Source: Candidatus Methylacidiphilales bacterium (GTDB taxonomy: Bacteria; Verrucomicrobiota; Verrucomicrobiia; Methylacidiphilales; JAAUTS01). From it: a stretch of DNA of 32,175 nucleotides. Where the stretch lies: the NCBI GenBank assembly GCA_028713655.1, contig JAQTNW010000041.1:1-32175 (forward strand), read 5' to 3'. The notes under the pieces are model-generated. The model did no database searches, was not told the DNA's origin, and saw only the letters and a program-made list of their open reading frames with translations. Shown here one piece after another: positions 7,664 through 15,290 of this stretch. Positions within the stretch are counted from its first letter, which is position 1. Each line of letters starts with the position of its first letter. Position numbers and translations under genes: made by a program.

Positions 7664-7824
7664 TTGGCCGCGAAAAAGCGCAAAAGTCGCAAAACTTGAG
7701 GAAAAGATTTTGTTACAAGAAAAAACGAGGTTTATTGAGGGATTTTCTTCTAAACATTGGTGTTCCCTATATTAAAAGTTGCTTGTTTATACCTTGCGTC
7801 TTTTGCCCTTTGCGACTTGGCGTT
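7664..7824. repeat. Degenerate intergenic repeat with inverted ends
   Basis: The left arm (7664-7696) contains CGCAAAAGTCGCAAAACTT. The right arm (7792-7822), read on the minus strand, contains AAGTCGCAAAGGGCAAAAG. Both belong to the 'cgcaaag/gcaaaag' class of low-complexity repeats seen in other gaps of this window, for example 21641-21671. The arms match only partly, so element boundaries are uncertain. Confidence 0.4.
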
Positions 7825-7834
7825 AAATATTTTT

Positions 7835-9073
7835 CTATCGTTCTGCCCGGTAAATCTTCGCCCAGAACCAGACCGCCCCGGCGGCGCCGCAAACCGCCGC
7901 GCCTATAAAATTCGCCTGCGGGCTCAGGCTCCACAGCCAGGCGCCCAGAAACGACCCGGTGGTCACCGTGCAATCCCGGATGAGATAATAGGCGCCATAG
8001 GTGCGCGCGCGCAGATGGGGCTCCGCCTGGGCGATGATCAGCGCCTTCCGCGCGGGCTCGCCAAATTCCTTCAGCCCGCGCACAACAAACGCCACGGCCA
8101 GCCATGTCCAGTTGTGCGCCCACAACAAGCTCAACGGGAACAGCGTGAAAAACACAAACGTCGCCATCACAAAGGGGCGCTGTCCGTGACGATCTGCGAG
8201 ATGGGCGACCGGGATATAGCAAAGCATCGCGGTAATCATCTCAATGGCAACGAGCCAGCCGTATTGCTCCGCGCTCATGCCCGCGTAGTTCATCGCCCAA
8301 AGAATGACAAACGCATAAGGCAGCCGTTCGCAGAACCGGATAAGAATATCGCTCACGAGCAATTCCCGCAGCGTCGGATTCAGGAACTGAATCACCTTAA
8401 AAAAGGAAATGCGCGCATCAGCGGATGAATCGGCCCCGGATGCTTTCTCGGTTTGGGGTTCGATCATGAACCATTGAAAAATCATGGTTGTCAGGCTCAG
8501 CAAGATGCAGCCGATCAGCGCAAATTTCACCCCTTGCTCCCACCCGTAATGCGTAATCAACCATCCGCCCAGCAGCGGCCCGATCATCATCGGCACCCGG
8601 CGTATCATCGATTGCACGCCCACGCCCATCGTGTGCCGGCTTTTATCCAGTGAAGCGGCGATGACGGAAAATGTCGCGGGCAGGGAGAAGGCGCTCCAGG
8701 CCAGAAAGAGAAAGGCTCCGACGATCAAGGCCAGCCAATGATGCCAGAACAGCACCAGGACATACCCGCCCAACGACAGCGCATTGAATAACAAGAGTGA
8801 TCGACGCTGTCCCCAGCGATCCGTCAACCATCCGCCGGGGTAGGCATAAACCGCGCCGAGAAGCGTTTGCAGCGCATCGAACAGCCCGATGATCAACACG
8901 CCCGCGCCGAGCGTTTGAAGATATTTGGGCGCAAACCCGAGCCAGAGCCTCTCGCCGGTCCCCGCCAGCACCAGCACCGCGAGCAGCAGCGTCGTGTTGC
9001 GCCGCAGCGCGAGATAATCGCCAATTTTTTGCCAGCGAGTCATGTCTGAGAATATTTCGGGAGCGCGGGTCAC
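7835..9073 (-). CDS. Major facilitator superfamily transporter
   Basis: A 412-residue secondary transporter with about 12 membrane helices. The MFS motif A after helix 2 is clear (GGWLTDRWGQRR) and is echoed in the second half (VAHLADRHGQRP), as expected for the duplicated 6+6 fold. A hydrophilic central loop (about residues 205-225) rich in Ser, Asp and Ala separates the halves. An inner start at 9043 (MTRWQKIGD) would remove 10 residues and also keeps helix 1. Substrate cannot be predicted; no linked enzyme or regulator suggests one. It is flanked by repeat-filled gaps and appears to be a single-gene unit. Confidence 0.88.
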   Translation of the reverse strand: MTRAPEIFSDMTRWQKIGDYLALRRNTTLLLAVLVLAGTGERLWLGFAPKYLQTLGAGVLIIGLFDALQTLLGAVYAYPGGWLTDRWGQRRSLLLFNALSLGGYVLVLFWHHWLALIVGAFLFLAWSAFSLPATFSVIAASLDKSRHTMGVGVQSMIRRVPMMIGPLLGGWLITHYGWEQGVKFALIGCILLSLTTMIFQWFMIEPQTEKASGADSSADARISFFKVIQFLNPTLRELLVSDILIRFCERLPYAFVILWAMNYAGMSAEQYGWLVAIEMITAMLCYIPVAHLADRHGQRPFVMATFVFFTLFPLSLLWAHNWTWLAVAFVVRGLKEFGEPARKALIIAQAEPHLRARTYGAYYLIRDCTVTTGSFLGAWLWSLSPQANFIGAAVCGAAGAVWFWAKIYRAER

Positions 9074-9374
9074 GGAGTCGCCTCGGAGACCGTCCCGCCT
9101 GCTCTGCCGTGCATCTTGCCCGGCAGTCCTGCATCTGCAAGGTTTTCATCTCATCTTGAAAAGAGACCAAGACATCTCTCAGGCTAAGACGCAGAGCAAA
9201 GGAAGATATTTTTAACCACGGACTCCGACACCCGTCGCGAGCAGGTGGACGCGGATAAACACGGATTTCGTGGGCAACAAACACAAACCCCCTTGTCTTC
9301 CCCCTTATCAGGGGGATGGTCAGTTTTAAGTTCCCCTGCGCCTTTCCGTTAACTAAAGTGCATTCGCTTTATTT
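9074..9374. other. Gene-free gap made of dispersed repeat fragments
   Basis: This gap holds no credible gene. It contains the 'agacgcagagcaaagg' type at 9187-9202, a 'taaccacgg...gcggataaacacgg' type at 9212-9264, a 21-mer at 9222-9242 that matches 25511-25531 at 19 of 21 positions, and a repeat at 9266-9317 listed separately. A promoter for the CPBP gene should lie in 9318-9374, but none stands out. Confidence 0.6.
9266..9317 (+). repeat. Dispersed repeat, copy A (second copy at 23881-23921, opposite strand)
   Basis: TTTCGTGGGCAACAAACACA begins the copy at 9266, and a hairpin CCCCCTTATCAGGGGG (9300-9315) ends it. The copy downstream of the kinase gene, read on the minus strand, has the same 23-base head with two changes and the same 16-base hairpin. 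Copy A has 12 extra bases between head and hairpin, consistent with slippage at the CCCCTT run. Confidence 0.75.
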
Positions 9375-10022
9375 ATGAATCGCATCACAAGCCACCCCGC
9401 ATTCCCATTTGTCTCTCCATTCGCCGTTTTCCTGGCCTTCCTCTCGATCGAAGGCTGGCACGAAGCCGCCATTTACCTTGTTTATCCCATCAAGACCCTC
9501 GCTGTTTTCATGCTGCTGCTCTATCTCTGGCGGCGCTTCCCAACAATTTGCTTCCCCAACGCCTGGCAAAGTGTCGGCATCGGCGTCGTTGTTTTTGTAC
9601 TCTGGGTTGGAGCGGGGCCTTTCCTGGCGCTCGGCGAACTCAAGGCGGTATTCAAACCCTTTTTGTTCGAAGATCAAAACGTCGCCTGGGGATTGGTCAT
9701 TGTCCGGATTTTTGGCGCCAGCCTTGTCGTGCCGGTCATGGAAGAACTATTCTGGCGAGGCTTTCTGATGCGCTACCTGATTCAGGATCGCTTTGAAGAA
9801 ATTGAACTCGGCACCTATCGCCCGTTTTCGTTCTGGGCCACCACCTGCTGTTTTGCCGCAGTACACGGCCCTTTCGCCCCGGTCGCTTTTATCACCGGAA
9901 TTGTGTACGGCTTCTGGTTCGTCAAAACCCGCAGTCTGGGCAACGTCATGCTGGCCCACGGAGTCACCAATTTGCTTCTGGGCATCTACGTCGTCCACAC
10001 CGGCAAATGGTTTTTTTGGTAA
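9375..10022 (+). CDS. CPBP-family intramembrane metalloprotease, exosortase-associated (CAAX protease-related) type
   Basis: A 215-residue polytopic membrane protein of the CAAX/CPBP (Rce1-like) family. The catalytic motifs are present: Glu123-Glu124 and Arg128 in MEELFWRGF, His164 in CCFAAVHG and His195 in AHGVTN. The spacing and the VVPVMEELFWRGFLMRYLI context resemble the CAAX prenyl protease-related proteins often linked with exosortase/PEP-CTERM systems (TIGR03008). Such proteins probably act in the inner membrane, perhaps on sorted surface proteins, but the substrate is not established. No exosortase gene lies in this window. The gene stands alone between two repeat-filled gaps, and no Shine-Dalgarno sequence is visible. 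Confidence 0.85.
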   Translation: MNRITSHPAFPFVSPFAVFLAFLSIEGWHEAAIYLVYPIKTLAVFMLLLYLWRRFPTICFPNAWQSVGIGVVVFVLWVGAGPFLALGELKAVFKPFLFEDQNVAWGLVIVRIFGASLVVPVMEELFWRGFLMRYLIQDRFEEIELGTYRPFSFWATTCCFAAVHGPFAPVAFITGIVYGFWFVKTRSLGNVMLAHGVTNLLLGIYVVHTGKWFFW

Positions 10023-10037
10023 AGCTCCCCACATGGT

Positions 10038-10130
10038 AAATTTGGAGTGCGGCGGCACGACGCCGCTTTCTATTACGGGCGACATGTCGCCCGTTTCCAA
10101 AGCGCAGACATGTCTGCGCACTCCAAAATT
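10038..10130. repeat. Palindrome-rich MITE-like element with terminal inverted repeats
   Basis: The ends are inverted repeats: AAATTTGGAGTGCG at the left (10038-10051) and CGCACTCCAAAATT at the right (10117-10130). Inside are a GCGGCGGCACGACGCCGC hairpin, a perfect 20-bp palindrome ACGGGCGACATGTCGCCCGT at 10075-10094 and a perfect 18-bp palindrome GCGCAGACATGTCTGCGC at 10102-10119. The two palindromes share the core GACATGTC. The size (93 bp) and absence of a coding frame suggest a non-autonomous or REP-like element. It lies just after the CPBP stop and could also end transcription. Confidence 0.7.
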
Positions 10131-10135
10131 CCTCC

Positions 10136-10166
10136 TTTTGTGATCCTTGCGCTCTTTTGTGGCCAA
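10136..10166 (-). repeat. Single arm of the 'ggccacaaaagagcgcaagg' repeat
   Basis: Read on the minus strand this is TTGGCCACAAAAGAGCGCAA followed by GGATCACAAAA. It matches the two arms of the element at 21692-21794 with only a few A/G differences. It sits directly before the hydrolase gene and 6 bases after the palindromic element. Confidence 0.6.
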
Positions 10167-10196
10167 TTCATTTGTTTCATGGTTAATTGATCCCTA

Positions 10197-11000
10197 ATGA
10201 AAATCGTCCGCTACCTCGATTCCAGCAATACCATCCGCTACGGCGCCCTCCAGCCTGACAACCACATCTTGGAACTGTCGGGAGATATTTTCACTGGGCT
10301 CCAACCCACGGGCAAGCCTGCGAATGTTCGCAAGCTGCTCGCTCCGCTGGCGCCAACCGCCATCCTTTGCATCGGGCTCAATTACCGGCTGCATGCGCAG
10401 GAAACCAATGCCGAGCTTCCCAAGCATCCCGTTCTGTTCATGAAGTCCAGCGCCGCCGTTCAAAACCCAGACGATCCCATTCTGATCCCCACGCATCTCA
10501 AGAGCGAAAAGGTGGATTATGAATGCGAACTTGTGGTGGCCATCGGCAAAACCTGCAAAAACGCCAGCAAGGAAAACGCCCTGGATTATGTGCTGGGCTA
10601 CATGTGCGGAAACGATGTCAGCGCGCGCGACTGGCAAAAGTACGGCGGCGGCGGGCAATGGTGCCGTGGCAAGACCTTCGACACCTTTGCGCCCCTCGGC
10701 CCCTGTCTTGTGACTCCGGATGAAATTCCAAATCCGAACGCACTTGGGATCAAGACGCTGCTGAACGGCCAGGTCATGCAACAATCCAACACAAACGACA
10801 TGATTTTCAGCGTGGCGGAGATCATTGCCTTCCTCAGCGGCAGCACGACCCTCCTGCCGGGCACCGTCATTTTCACCGGAACGCCCTCCGGTGTCGGCAT
10901 GGCGCGCAACCCGCATGTCTGGCTCAAGCCCGGGGACAACGTCACGATTGAAATAGAAAAGATCGGCGCTCTCAGCAACCCGGTTGCCTTGGAAAAGTAA
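10197..11000 (+). CDS. Fumarylacetoacetate hydrolase-family protein
   Basis: A 267-residue member of the FAH superfamily, which hydrolyses, decarboxylates or isomerises beta-diketo and 2-keto acids with a divalent metal. The metal ligands are in place: Glu109 and Glu111 in DYECELVV and Asp140 in GNDVSARDWQ. Other family segments are CIGLNYRLHAQET, KSSAAVQNPDDPI, and FTGTPSGVGMARNP near the end. The C-terminal layout (FTGTPSGVG, then LKPGDNV) matches the acylpyruvase/oxaloacetate-decarboxylase/ureidoglycolate-lyase-like subfamily rather than the longer eukaryotic FAH. No aromatic degradation genes are adjacent, so the substrate is open; a housekeeping role in oxaloacetate or acylpyruvate clearance is possible. 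It converges with serS. Confidence 0.9.
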   Translation: MKIVRYLDSSNTIRYGALQPDNHILELSGDIFTGLQPTGKPANVRKLLAPLAPTAILCIGLNYRLHAQETNAELPKHPVLFMKSSAAVQNPDDPILIPTHLKSEKVDYECELVVAIGKTCKNASKENALDYVLGYMCGNDVSARDWQKYGGGGQWCRGKTFDTFAPLGPCLVTPDEIPNPNALGIKTLLNGQVMQQSNTNDMIFSVAEIIAFLSGSTTLLPGTVIFTGTPSGVGMARNPHVWLKPGDNVTIEIEKIGALSNPVALEK

Positions 11001-11055
11001 GACAGGTTCACCGCAGGGCGTAAGAACACACCCCGTCCGGCAGCCGCCGGATCTG

Positions 11056-11073
11056 CCCCTCTTGATAGAGGGG
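11056..11073. terminator. Shared hairpin between the convergent FAH and serS genes
   Basis: CCCCTCTTGATAGAGGGG is identical to the hairpin after tmRNA at 1650-1667. Placed between two converging genes, it could end both transcripts, although there is no U-tract on either side. Confidence 0.5.
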
Positions 11074-11084
11074 ATTCAGCCCGA

Positions 11085-12356
11085 TTAAGCGATACGGTCC
11101 GCGCCGAAATACGGACGCAGCACCTCGGGGAGCAGCACCGATCCGTCAGCCTGCTGGAAGGTTTCAACCAACGCAATGAACAGTCGCGGCAATGCGGTTC
11201 CAGACCCGTTCAGGGTGTGGCAGAAGATGTTCTTTTTGTCCTCGTTCTTATAGCGCAGCGCCATGCGTCGCGCCTGGTAATCCTCAAAATTGCTGCACGA
11301 GGAAACCTCCAGATACGCTCCGGTGCCCGGCGCCCAGACTTCGATGTCATAGCATTTGGCCGCGCCAAAGCCGATATCACCCGTGCAAAGTTCGATCGTG
11401 CGGTAATGCAGCCCCAACAACTCCAGTGCGCGTTCGGCATTTTTGCGGAGTTTTTCCAACTCGTCGTAGGAGGTGGACGGCTCGACAATTTTCACCAACT
11501 CAACCTTGTCAAATTGGTGCACGCGGATCATGCCGCGGGTTTCGCGCCCCGCGCTGCCCGCCTCGCGCCTAAAGCAGGGCGTATAGGCGGCATAACAAAT
11601 CGGAAGCTGTTCCTTTTGCAGGATTTCCTCGCGGTGCAGATTGGTCACCGGAACTTCGGCTGTTGGCGCCAAAAACAAATCCTCGCCTTCCAGACGATAC
11701 ATGTCTTCCCGGAACTTGGGCAGTTGGCTCGTGCCGGTCATGCAGGCCTCCCGGACAATAAAAGGCGGCGACACCTCCCGATACCCGTGCTCGCGCGTAT
11801 GCAGGTCGAGCAGGAAATTCAGCAAGGCCCGTTCCAGCCGCGCGCCCTGTCCCGTGAAAACAAAAAAACCGCTCCCGGAAATTTTCGCGCCCGCCGCAAA
11901 GTCCACCAGCCTCAGCTTTTCCGCCAGTTCAATATGATCCAGCGGCTTGAAGACATAGTCCGGTTTTTCTCCAAACTCCGAGACCAGCGGATTGTCTTCC
12001 GAGTTTTGTCCAATCGGACATTTCGCATGCGGGAGGTTGGGGATGCGGAGCAGGATTTGTTCGAGCTTGCCGTCAATTGCCGCCACTTCCAGATCCAGCG
12101 CGGCAATCCGCTCCGATTTTTCCTTCATGCCCTGCAACAGGTCGTCGGCAGGCTGGCCTTTTGCCTTGCGGCCTCCGATTTCCTTGCTGATGGCATTGCG
12201 TTCACTCTTGAGTTTTTCAACCTCGGCGATTTGCGCGCGCCGTTGCTGGTCCGTTTCCAAAATTTGGGAAACAAGCAGTTCATCGCCCTTGCCACGCGTG
12301 GCCAGACGTTCCTTCACCAAGTCGGGGTTTTCCCGGACGAGCCGGATATCGATCAT
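11085..12356 (-). CDS. serS: Seryl-tRNA synthetase
   Basis: Charges tRNA-Ser (and tRNA-Sec where present) with serine. The 423-residue length is standard for the bacterial type. Residues 1-110 form the long antiparallel coiled-coil arm that grips the tRNA variable arm, rich in Glu, Lys, Ala and Leu. The class II core follows: the TAEVPVTNLHREEIL segment that binds serine, motif 2 CFRREAGSAGRETRGMIRVH, and motif 3 near the C-terminus (LNGSGTALPRLFIALVE). It begins with the family's typical MIDIRLVRENPDLVKE. No T-box leader is visible upstream. It is divergent from ppx, with 147 bases between the starts. Confidence 0.97.
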   Translation of the reverse strand: MIDIRLVRENPDLVKERLATRGKGDELLVSQILETDQQRRAQIAEVEKLKSERNAISKEIGGRKAKGQPADDLLQGMKEKSERIAALDLEVAAIDGKLEQILLRIPNLPHAKCPIGQNSEDNPLVSEFGEKPDYVFKPLDHIELAEKLRLVDFAAGAKISGSGFFVFTGQGARLERALLNFLLDLHTREHGYREVSPPFIVREACMTGTSQLPKFREDMYRLEGEDLFLAPTAEVPVTNLHREEILQKEQLPICYAAYTPCFRREAGSAGRETRGMIRVHQFDKVELVKIVEPSTSYDELEKLRKNAERALELLGLHYRTIELCTGDIGFGAAKCYDIEVWAPGTGAYLEVSSCSNFEDYQARRMALRYKNEDKKNIFCHTLNGSGTALPRLFIALVETFQQADGSVLLPEVLRPYFGADRIA

Positions 12357-12503
12357 AAGTCTGGAAATTAAAGGCTTCGCGTCCCCATCTGTCCAGCAGC
12401 AGTTTTTGGGCAGCGATCCATATCAATTGAACTTCCTTTTGACCGGCTTCCTTATAAGATCGCAACGCCATTAACCCATTCACAGCCTTTATACCCCTAC
12501 AAC

Positions 12504-13478
12504 ATGCCCGCATCCCCAAAACATTTCCGCGCCGCCGTCCTGGATATCGGCAGCAATTCGATCAAGTTCATGCTGGGCCACCAGGAAGGCTCCCACCTGT
12601 CCGTTTTCCAGGAAAAGGCCTTCACCACCCGGCTCGGTCATAAGCTGGCGCTAACTGGAAAAATCGGCTCCAAACCCGCGCGGGACACGCTCGCTGTGCT
12701 GCGCGCCTGCAAAAAGGAGGCGGAAGCCTTCGGCGCGGAAAAAATCATCGCCATCGGAACGAGCGCGCTGCGTTCGGCCTCCAATCGGGATGAAGTCCTG
12801 CTGCCTTCCAAAAAAATCATAGGCGGTCCCGTCCGTGTCATCAGCGGAAAACTGGAAGGCGAGTTGATCTACGCGGGTACGACATCCTTCCATAAATGGC
12901 AGGAGAAAGAGGTTGTCGTGATTGATGTCGGAGGCGGCAGCGTCGAGTTCGTTTATGGCCGGAAGGGAAAAGTATTAAAAAATAAAAGCCTGCCCCTGGG
13001 CTGCGTCCGGGTCCGGGATTCCCTGCTTCCCCATCAACCCGCTTCGGCGACACAGCTCTATGAGGCGATCGAAATACTGGCAAAAAAAATGACGGCAGGG
13101 TTTCAATCCTTCCTCGGTTTGGACGCGTTCCTTCTCGGATCGGGCGGTACAATGATGACGCTGACCGCGCTGCACCCCGCAAGTTATGCTCTTCCCGATA
13201 TCCACCATTACGAGGGCATGGCGATCCGCCAATTGGAAATGCAGGAGCGCCTTGAGTCCCTCGCCGTTTCTCCGCTCGCCGAACTCCGTTCCAACCCGCG
13301 CATCCCCACCCTACGCGCGGATGTCATCACGGCGGGCTGTTGCATCTTTTACACCGCAATGGAAGTGCTGGGCGCCAAAACGATTCATTGCGCCACGCGC
13401 GGCCTGCGCTACGGTGTCTGGCAGAAAATGCTGGCTCCCAACCCCTTTAAGTCGGTCCATTATGAAAATGTCCCATGA
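12504..13478 (+). CDS. Exopolyphosphatase / guanosine pentaphosphate phosphatase family protein, catalytic core only
   Basis: A 324-residue Ppx/GppA phosphatase of the ASKHA fold, which removes terminal phosphates from polyphosphate or from pppGpp. The phosphate-binding loops are clear: DIGSNSIKFML at 14-24 and VIDVGGGSVEF at 139-149, with SGKLEGELIY between them; in the last, only the second Glu of the usual GxEE pair is kept. GSGGT sits near residue 213. The protein is the short form and lacks the C-terminal HD domain of long Ppx enzymes such as E. coli PPX. The next gene, overlapping by 17 bases, supplies an HD-domain protein, so the two may form one functional unit. First gene of a five-gene operon. 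Polyphosphate versus pppGpp preference cannot be decided from sequence. Confidence 0.88.
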   Translation: MPASPKHFRAAVLDIGSNSIKFMLGHQEGSHLSVFQEKAFTTRLGHKLALTGKIGSKPARDTLAVLRACKKEAEAFGAEKIIAIGTSALRSASNRDEVLLPSKKIIGGPVRVISGKLEGELIYAGTTSFHKWQEKEVVVIDVGGGSVEFVYGRKGKVLKNKSLPLGCVRVRDSLLPHQPASATQLYEAIEILAKKMTAGFQSFLGLDAFLLGSGGTMMTLTALHPASYALPDIHHYEGMAIRQLEMQERLESLAVSPLAELRSNPRIPTLRADVITAGCCIFYTAMEVLGAKTIHCATRGLRYGVWQKMLAPNPFKSVHYENVP

Positions 13479-14100
13479 GGACGCGGCCGTATTCAAGGAG
13501 GCCCTCGCTTTGATGCGCAAGCTTGAACCCGATCCGGAACACGTCCTTCAGGTGCGGCGCATCGGGATCGCATTGTGGCGCGGCAGCCACAGCCTGCATA
13601 AATTGGCGCCGAGATTCCTCGCCTTATTCGAAGCCTCGGCGCTTTTGCACGACATCGGCTGGTCGCATTCCCCCAAGGACCAAGCCCACCACAAACATTC
13701 CGCCGAGTTGATTCTCAAGCATCCTTGGAAATCCCTGGCCCCCGAGGAAATCCGCATTGTGGCCCAAACAGCGCGCTACCACCGGAAAGGCCTTCCCAGC
13801 CTGTCTCATGTACAATTCCGCGCTTTAAGCATCAAATCCCGCCATGTGGCGCAGGCAAATGCGGCCCTGCTCCGGATTGCCGACAGCCTGGATCGCTCCC
13901 ATCGCCAGGCGATTCAAAAGGCCCGCATCAGCAAAGCTGAAACCGGCTGGGTCGTCACGGTATTGACAACGGAGCCGCTCCGTGCTGAAACGTATGGCTT
14001 TGAGAAGAAGAAAGACCTGTTTGAACGACATTTTAAAACCTGCATCCGGCTCAATCCCTTGAAAACCGACTCACTGCCGGATTGCCCGGTCTTGTCATGA
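13462..14100 (+). CDS. HD-domain protein, probable detached C-terminal partner of the Ppx/GppA protein
   Basis: A 212-residue protein with an HD-type metal-binding fold: ALLHDIGWSHS (the His-Asp pair) near residue 70, then KHSAELILKHPW and AQTARYHRKGLP. The order, with a second histidine-rich helix before an R-Y-H-R-K-G-x-P loop, matches the HD segment of long exopolyphosphatases. The last 50 residues form a small mixed domain (TGWVVTVLTTEPL, then FERHFKTCIRL) like the end of those enzymes. I chose ATG 13462; ATG 13468 is two residues later. It overlaps ppx by 17 bases, and its TGA overlaps the next ATG (ATGA). It may supply a regulatory or dimerisation surface to Ppx, or be a nucleotide phosphohydrolase in its own right. 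Confidence 0.82.
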   Translation: MKMSHEDAAVFKEALALMRKLEPDPEHVLQVRRIGIALWRGSHSLHKLAPRFLALFEASALLHDIGWSHSPKDQAHHKHSAELILKHPWKSLAPEEIRIVAQTARYHRKGLPSLSHVQFRALSIKSRHVAQANAALLRIADSLDRSHRQAIQKARISKAETGWVVTVLTTEPLRAETYGFEKKKDLFERHFKTCIRLNPLKTDSLPDCPVLS

Positions 14101-15275
14101 ACTGGCGGCTTCGAGTACTCTCGCTGCTGATCCTCGGCGTTTTTGCCGCGTTCTCGGTTTATTACTACCGGTATTACATCGCGCCCAAGGCGCAGGGGAT
14201 CATCCTGTTCGTGGTGCCCGGCTTGAGCCTGTACAATCTCGGCCTCACGGAAATTTCCGACTCTACCCAGCCCTTGAACGCGACGTTGCATTCCAACGGC
14301 GTCGCGATCGTTGATAACAATACGCTGCAACCTTATACCGCCGATGCGGTGTCCATCATGTCCTTCGTCTCCACCGGTGAAAAAGGCCTCCCAAACCAGA
14401 TGGGACTCGACGCCAACGGGGTTCCCCAGGACAATCTCCTCTACAAGGCCCAGCGCGCAGGCCGCACCATTGGAATCGTCGGCACCGGCTCCGTCACCGC
14501 GCCTCCGCTTGCCGCTTTTTATGCCCACGTCACCAATGCAAACCGGACGGAGGAACTGGCAAAACAAGTGTTCGATTCCACGGCGATCAACGTGATCCTC
14601 GGCGGGGGCGGCGACGCCATCGCATCCGTCAAAAGCGATGGCGGGCGCGACCTGCTCAAGGAAGCGGACTTGCGGGGATACAAGATTGTCCAGAACCGCG
14701 CCGATCTGGAGGATGTCCCGGCCTGGCGCACGAGGAAATTGTTAGGTATTTTTGCATCCCAAAAACTCCCCTATTACGATCCCCTGGCCGATGAATCCGG
14801 ACAGAATCCTTATCCCAGCCTGCCGGACATGACCCGCCGCGCCATTCAATGCCTCGAATTCAACCTCAACGGTTATTTTTTGGTGGTTCATCAGGGCCTG
14901 GTGGCGGATGCCCTCCGTGAAAACAACATCCCCAGGGTCATCAGTGAAATCCGGCAGCTCGACCTCGCCTTGAAAGAGGCCCGGGCCTACGCCGGAAAAA
15001 AAACGCTCATTCTCCTTTACTGTCCCTACGAGGTGCAGGGGCTTCCGCGCGGCAGCGGCCAGATTTTGGTCACCACGGAATCTGAAAGCGGACGCCGCCG
15101 CGCGTCCGAACCAGCCGAGGAACGGCATCCCCTCGTTTTTCTGGGGCCCTTTTTGCCCGAATTCCGGTCCTCCCTCGGATTCGGCTGGCTATCGGTCTAT
15201 AAACAAACAGGGGCGGTCGTTGAGGGTTTTATCAGCCCGGGCGACCTCAGCCATTTTATCGAGCAGCAGTTGTGA
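14097..15275 (+). CDS. Membrane-anchored alkaline-phosphatase-fold protein lacking the catalytic nucleophile (probable pseudo-enzyme)
   Basis: A 392-residue protein with one N-terminal membrane helix (about 8-28) and an outside domain that follows PhoA closely: PPLAAFYAHVTN, INVILGGGGDA, LLKEADLRGYKIVQ, KLLGIFASQKLPYY and a GYFLVV strand. The active site has gone. The PhoA segment D-S-A-A-S-...-S-T-G aligns without gaps to D83-A84-V85-S86-...-S92-T93-G94, putting Ala where the nucleophilic Ser should be. The first metal Asp (GDGMG) is Pro41 here. The E-G-...-D-...-H ligands become VVHQGLVADALRENN, and the TADH ligands become LLYCPYE. Losses at all sites while the fold is kept suggest a binding or sensing role rather than decay. 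The start overlaps the HD gene (ATGA), so it is co-translated with Ppx-HD. Its anchor places the domain in the periplasm. Confidence 0.8.
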   Translation: MNWRLRVLSLLILGVFAAFSVYYYRYYIAPKAQGIILFVVPGLSLYNLGLTEISDSTQPLNATLHSNGVAIVDNNTLQPYTADAVSIMSFVSTGEKGLPNQMGLDANGVPQDNLLYKAQRAGRTIGIVGTGSVTAPPLAAFYAHVTNANRTEELAKQVFDSTAINVILGGGGDAIASVKSDGGRDLLKEADLRGYKIVQNRADLEDVPAWRTRKLLGIFASQKLPYYDPLADESGQNPYPSLPDMTRRAIQCLEFNLNGYFLVVHQGLVADALRENNIPRVISEIRQLDLALKEARAYAGKKTLILLYCPYEVQGLPRGSGQILVTTESESGRRRASEPAEERHPLVFLGPFLPEFRSSLGFGWLSVYKQTGAVVEGFISPGDLSHFIEQQL

Positions 15276-15290
15276 CGGACCGCCCCCACC

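Noticed and set aside
10194-10916. 240-codon minus-strand frame opposite the FAH-family gene
   Set aside because: Shadow of a real gene with intact FAH motifs on the plus strand.
11217-12371. 384-codon plus-strand frame opposite serS
   Set aside because: It is a shadow frame of a G+C-rich synthetase gene; its translation has no family features.
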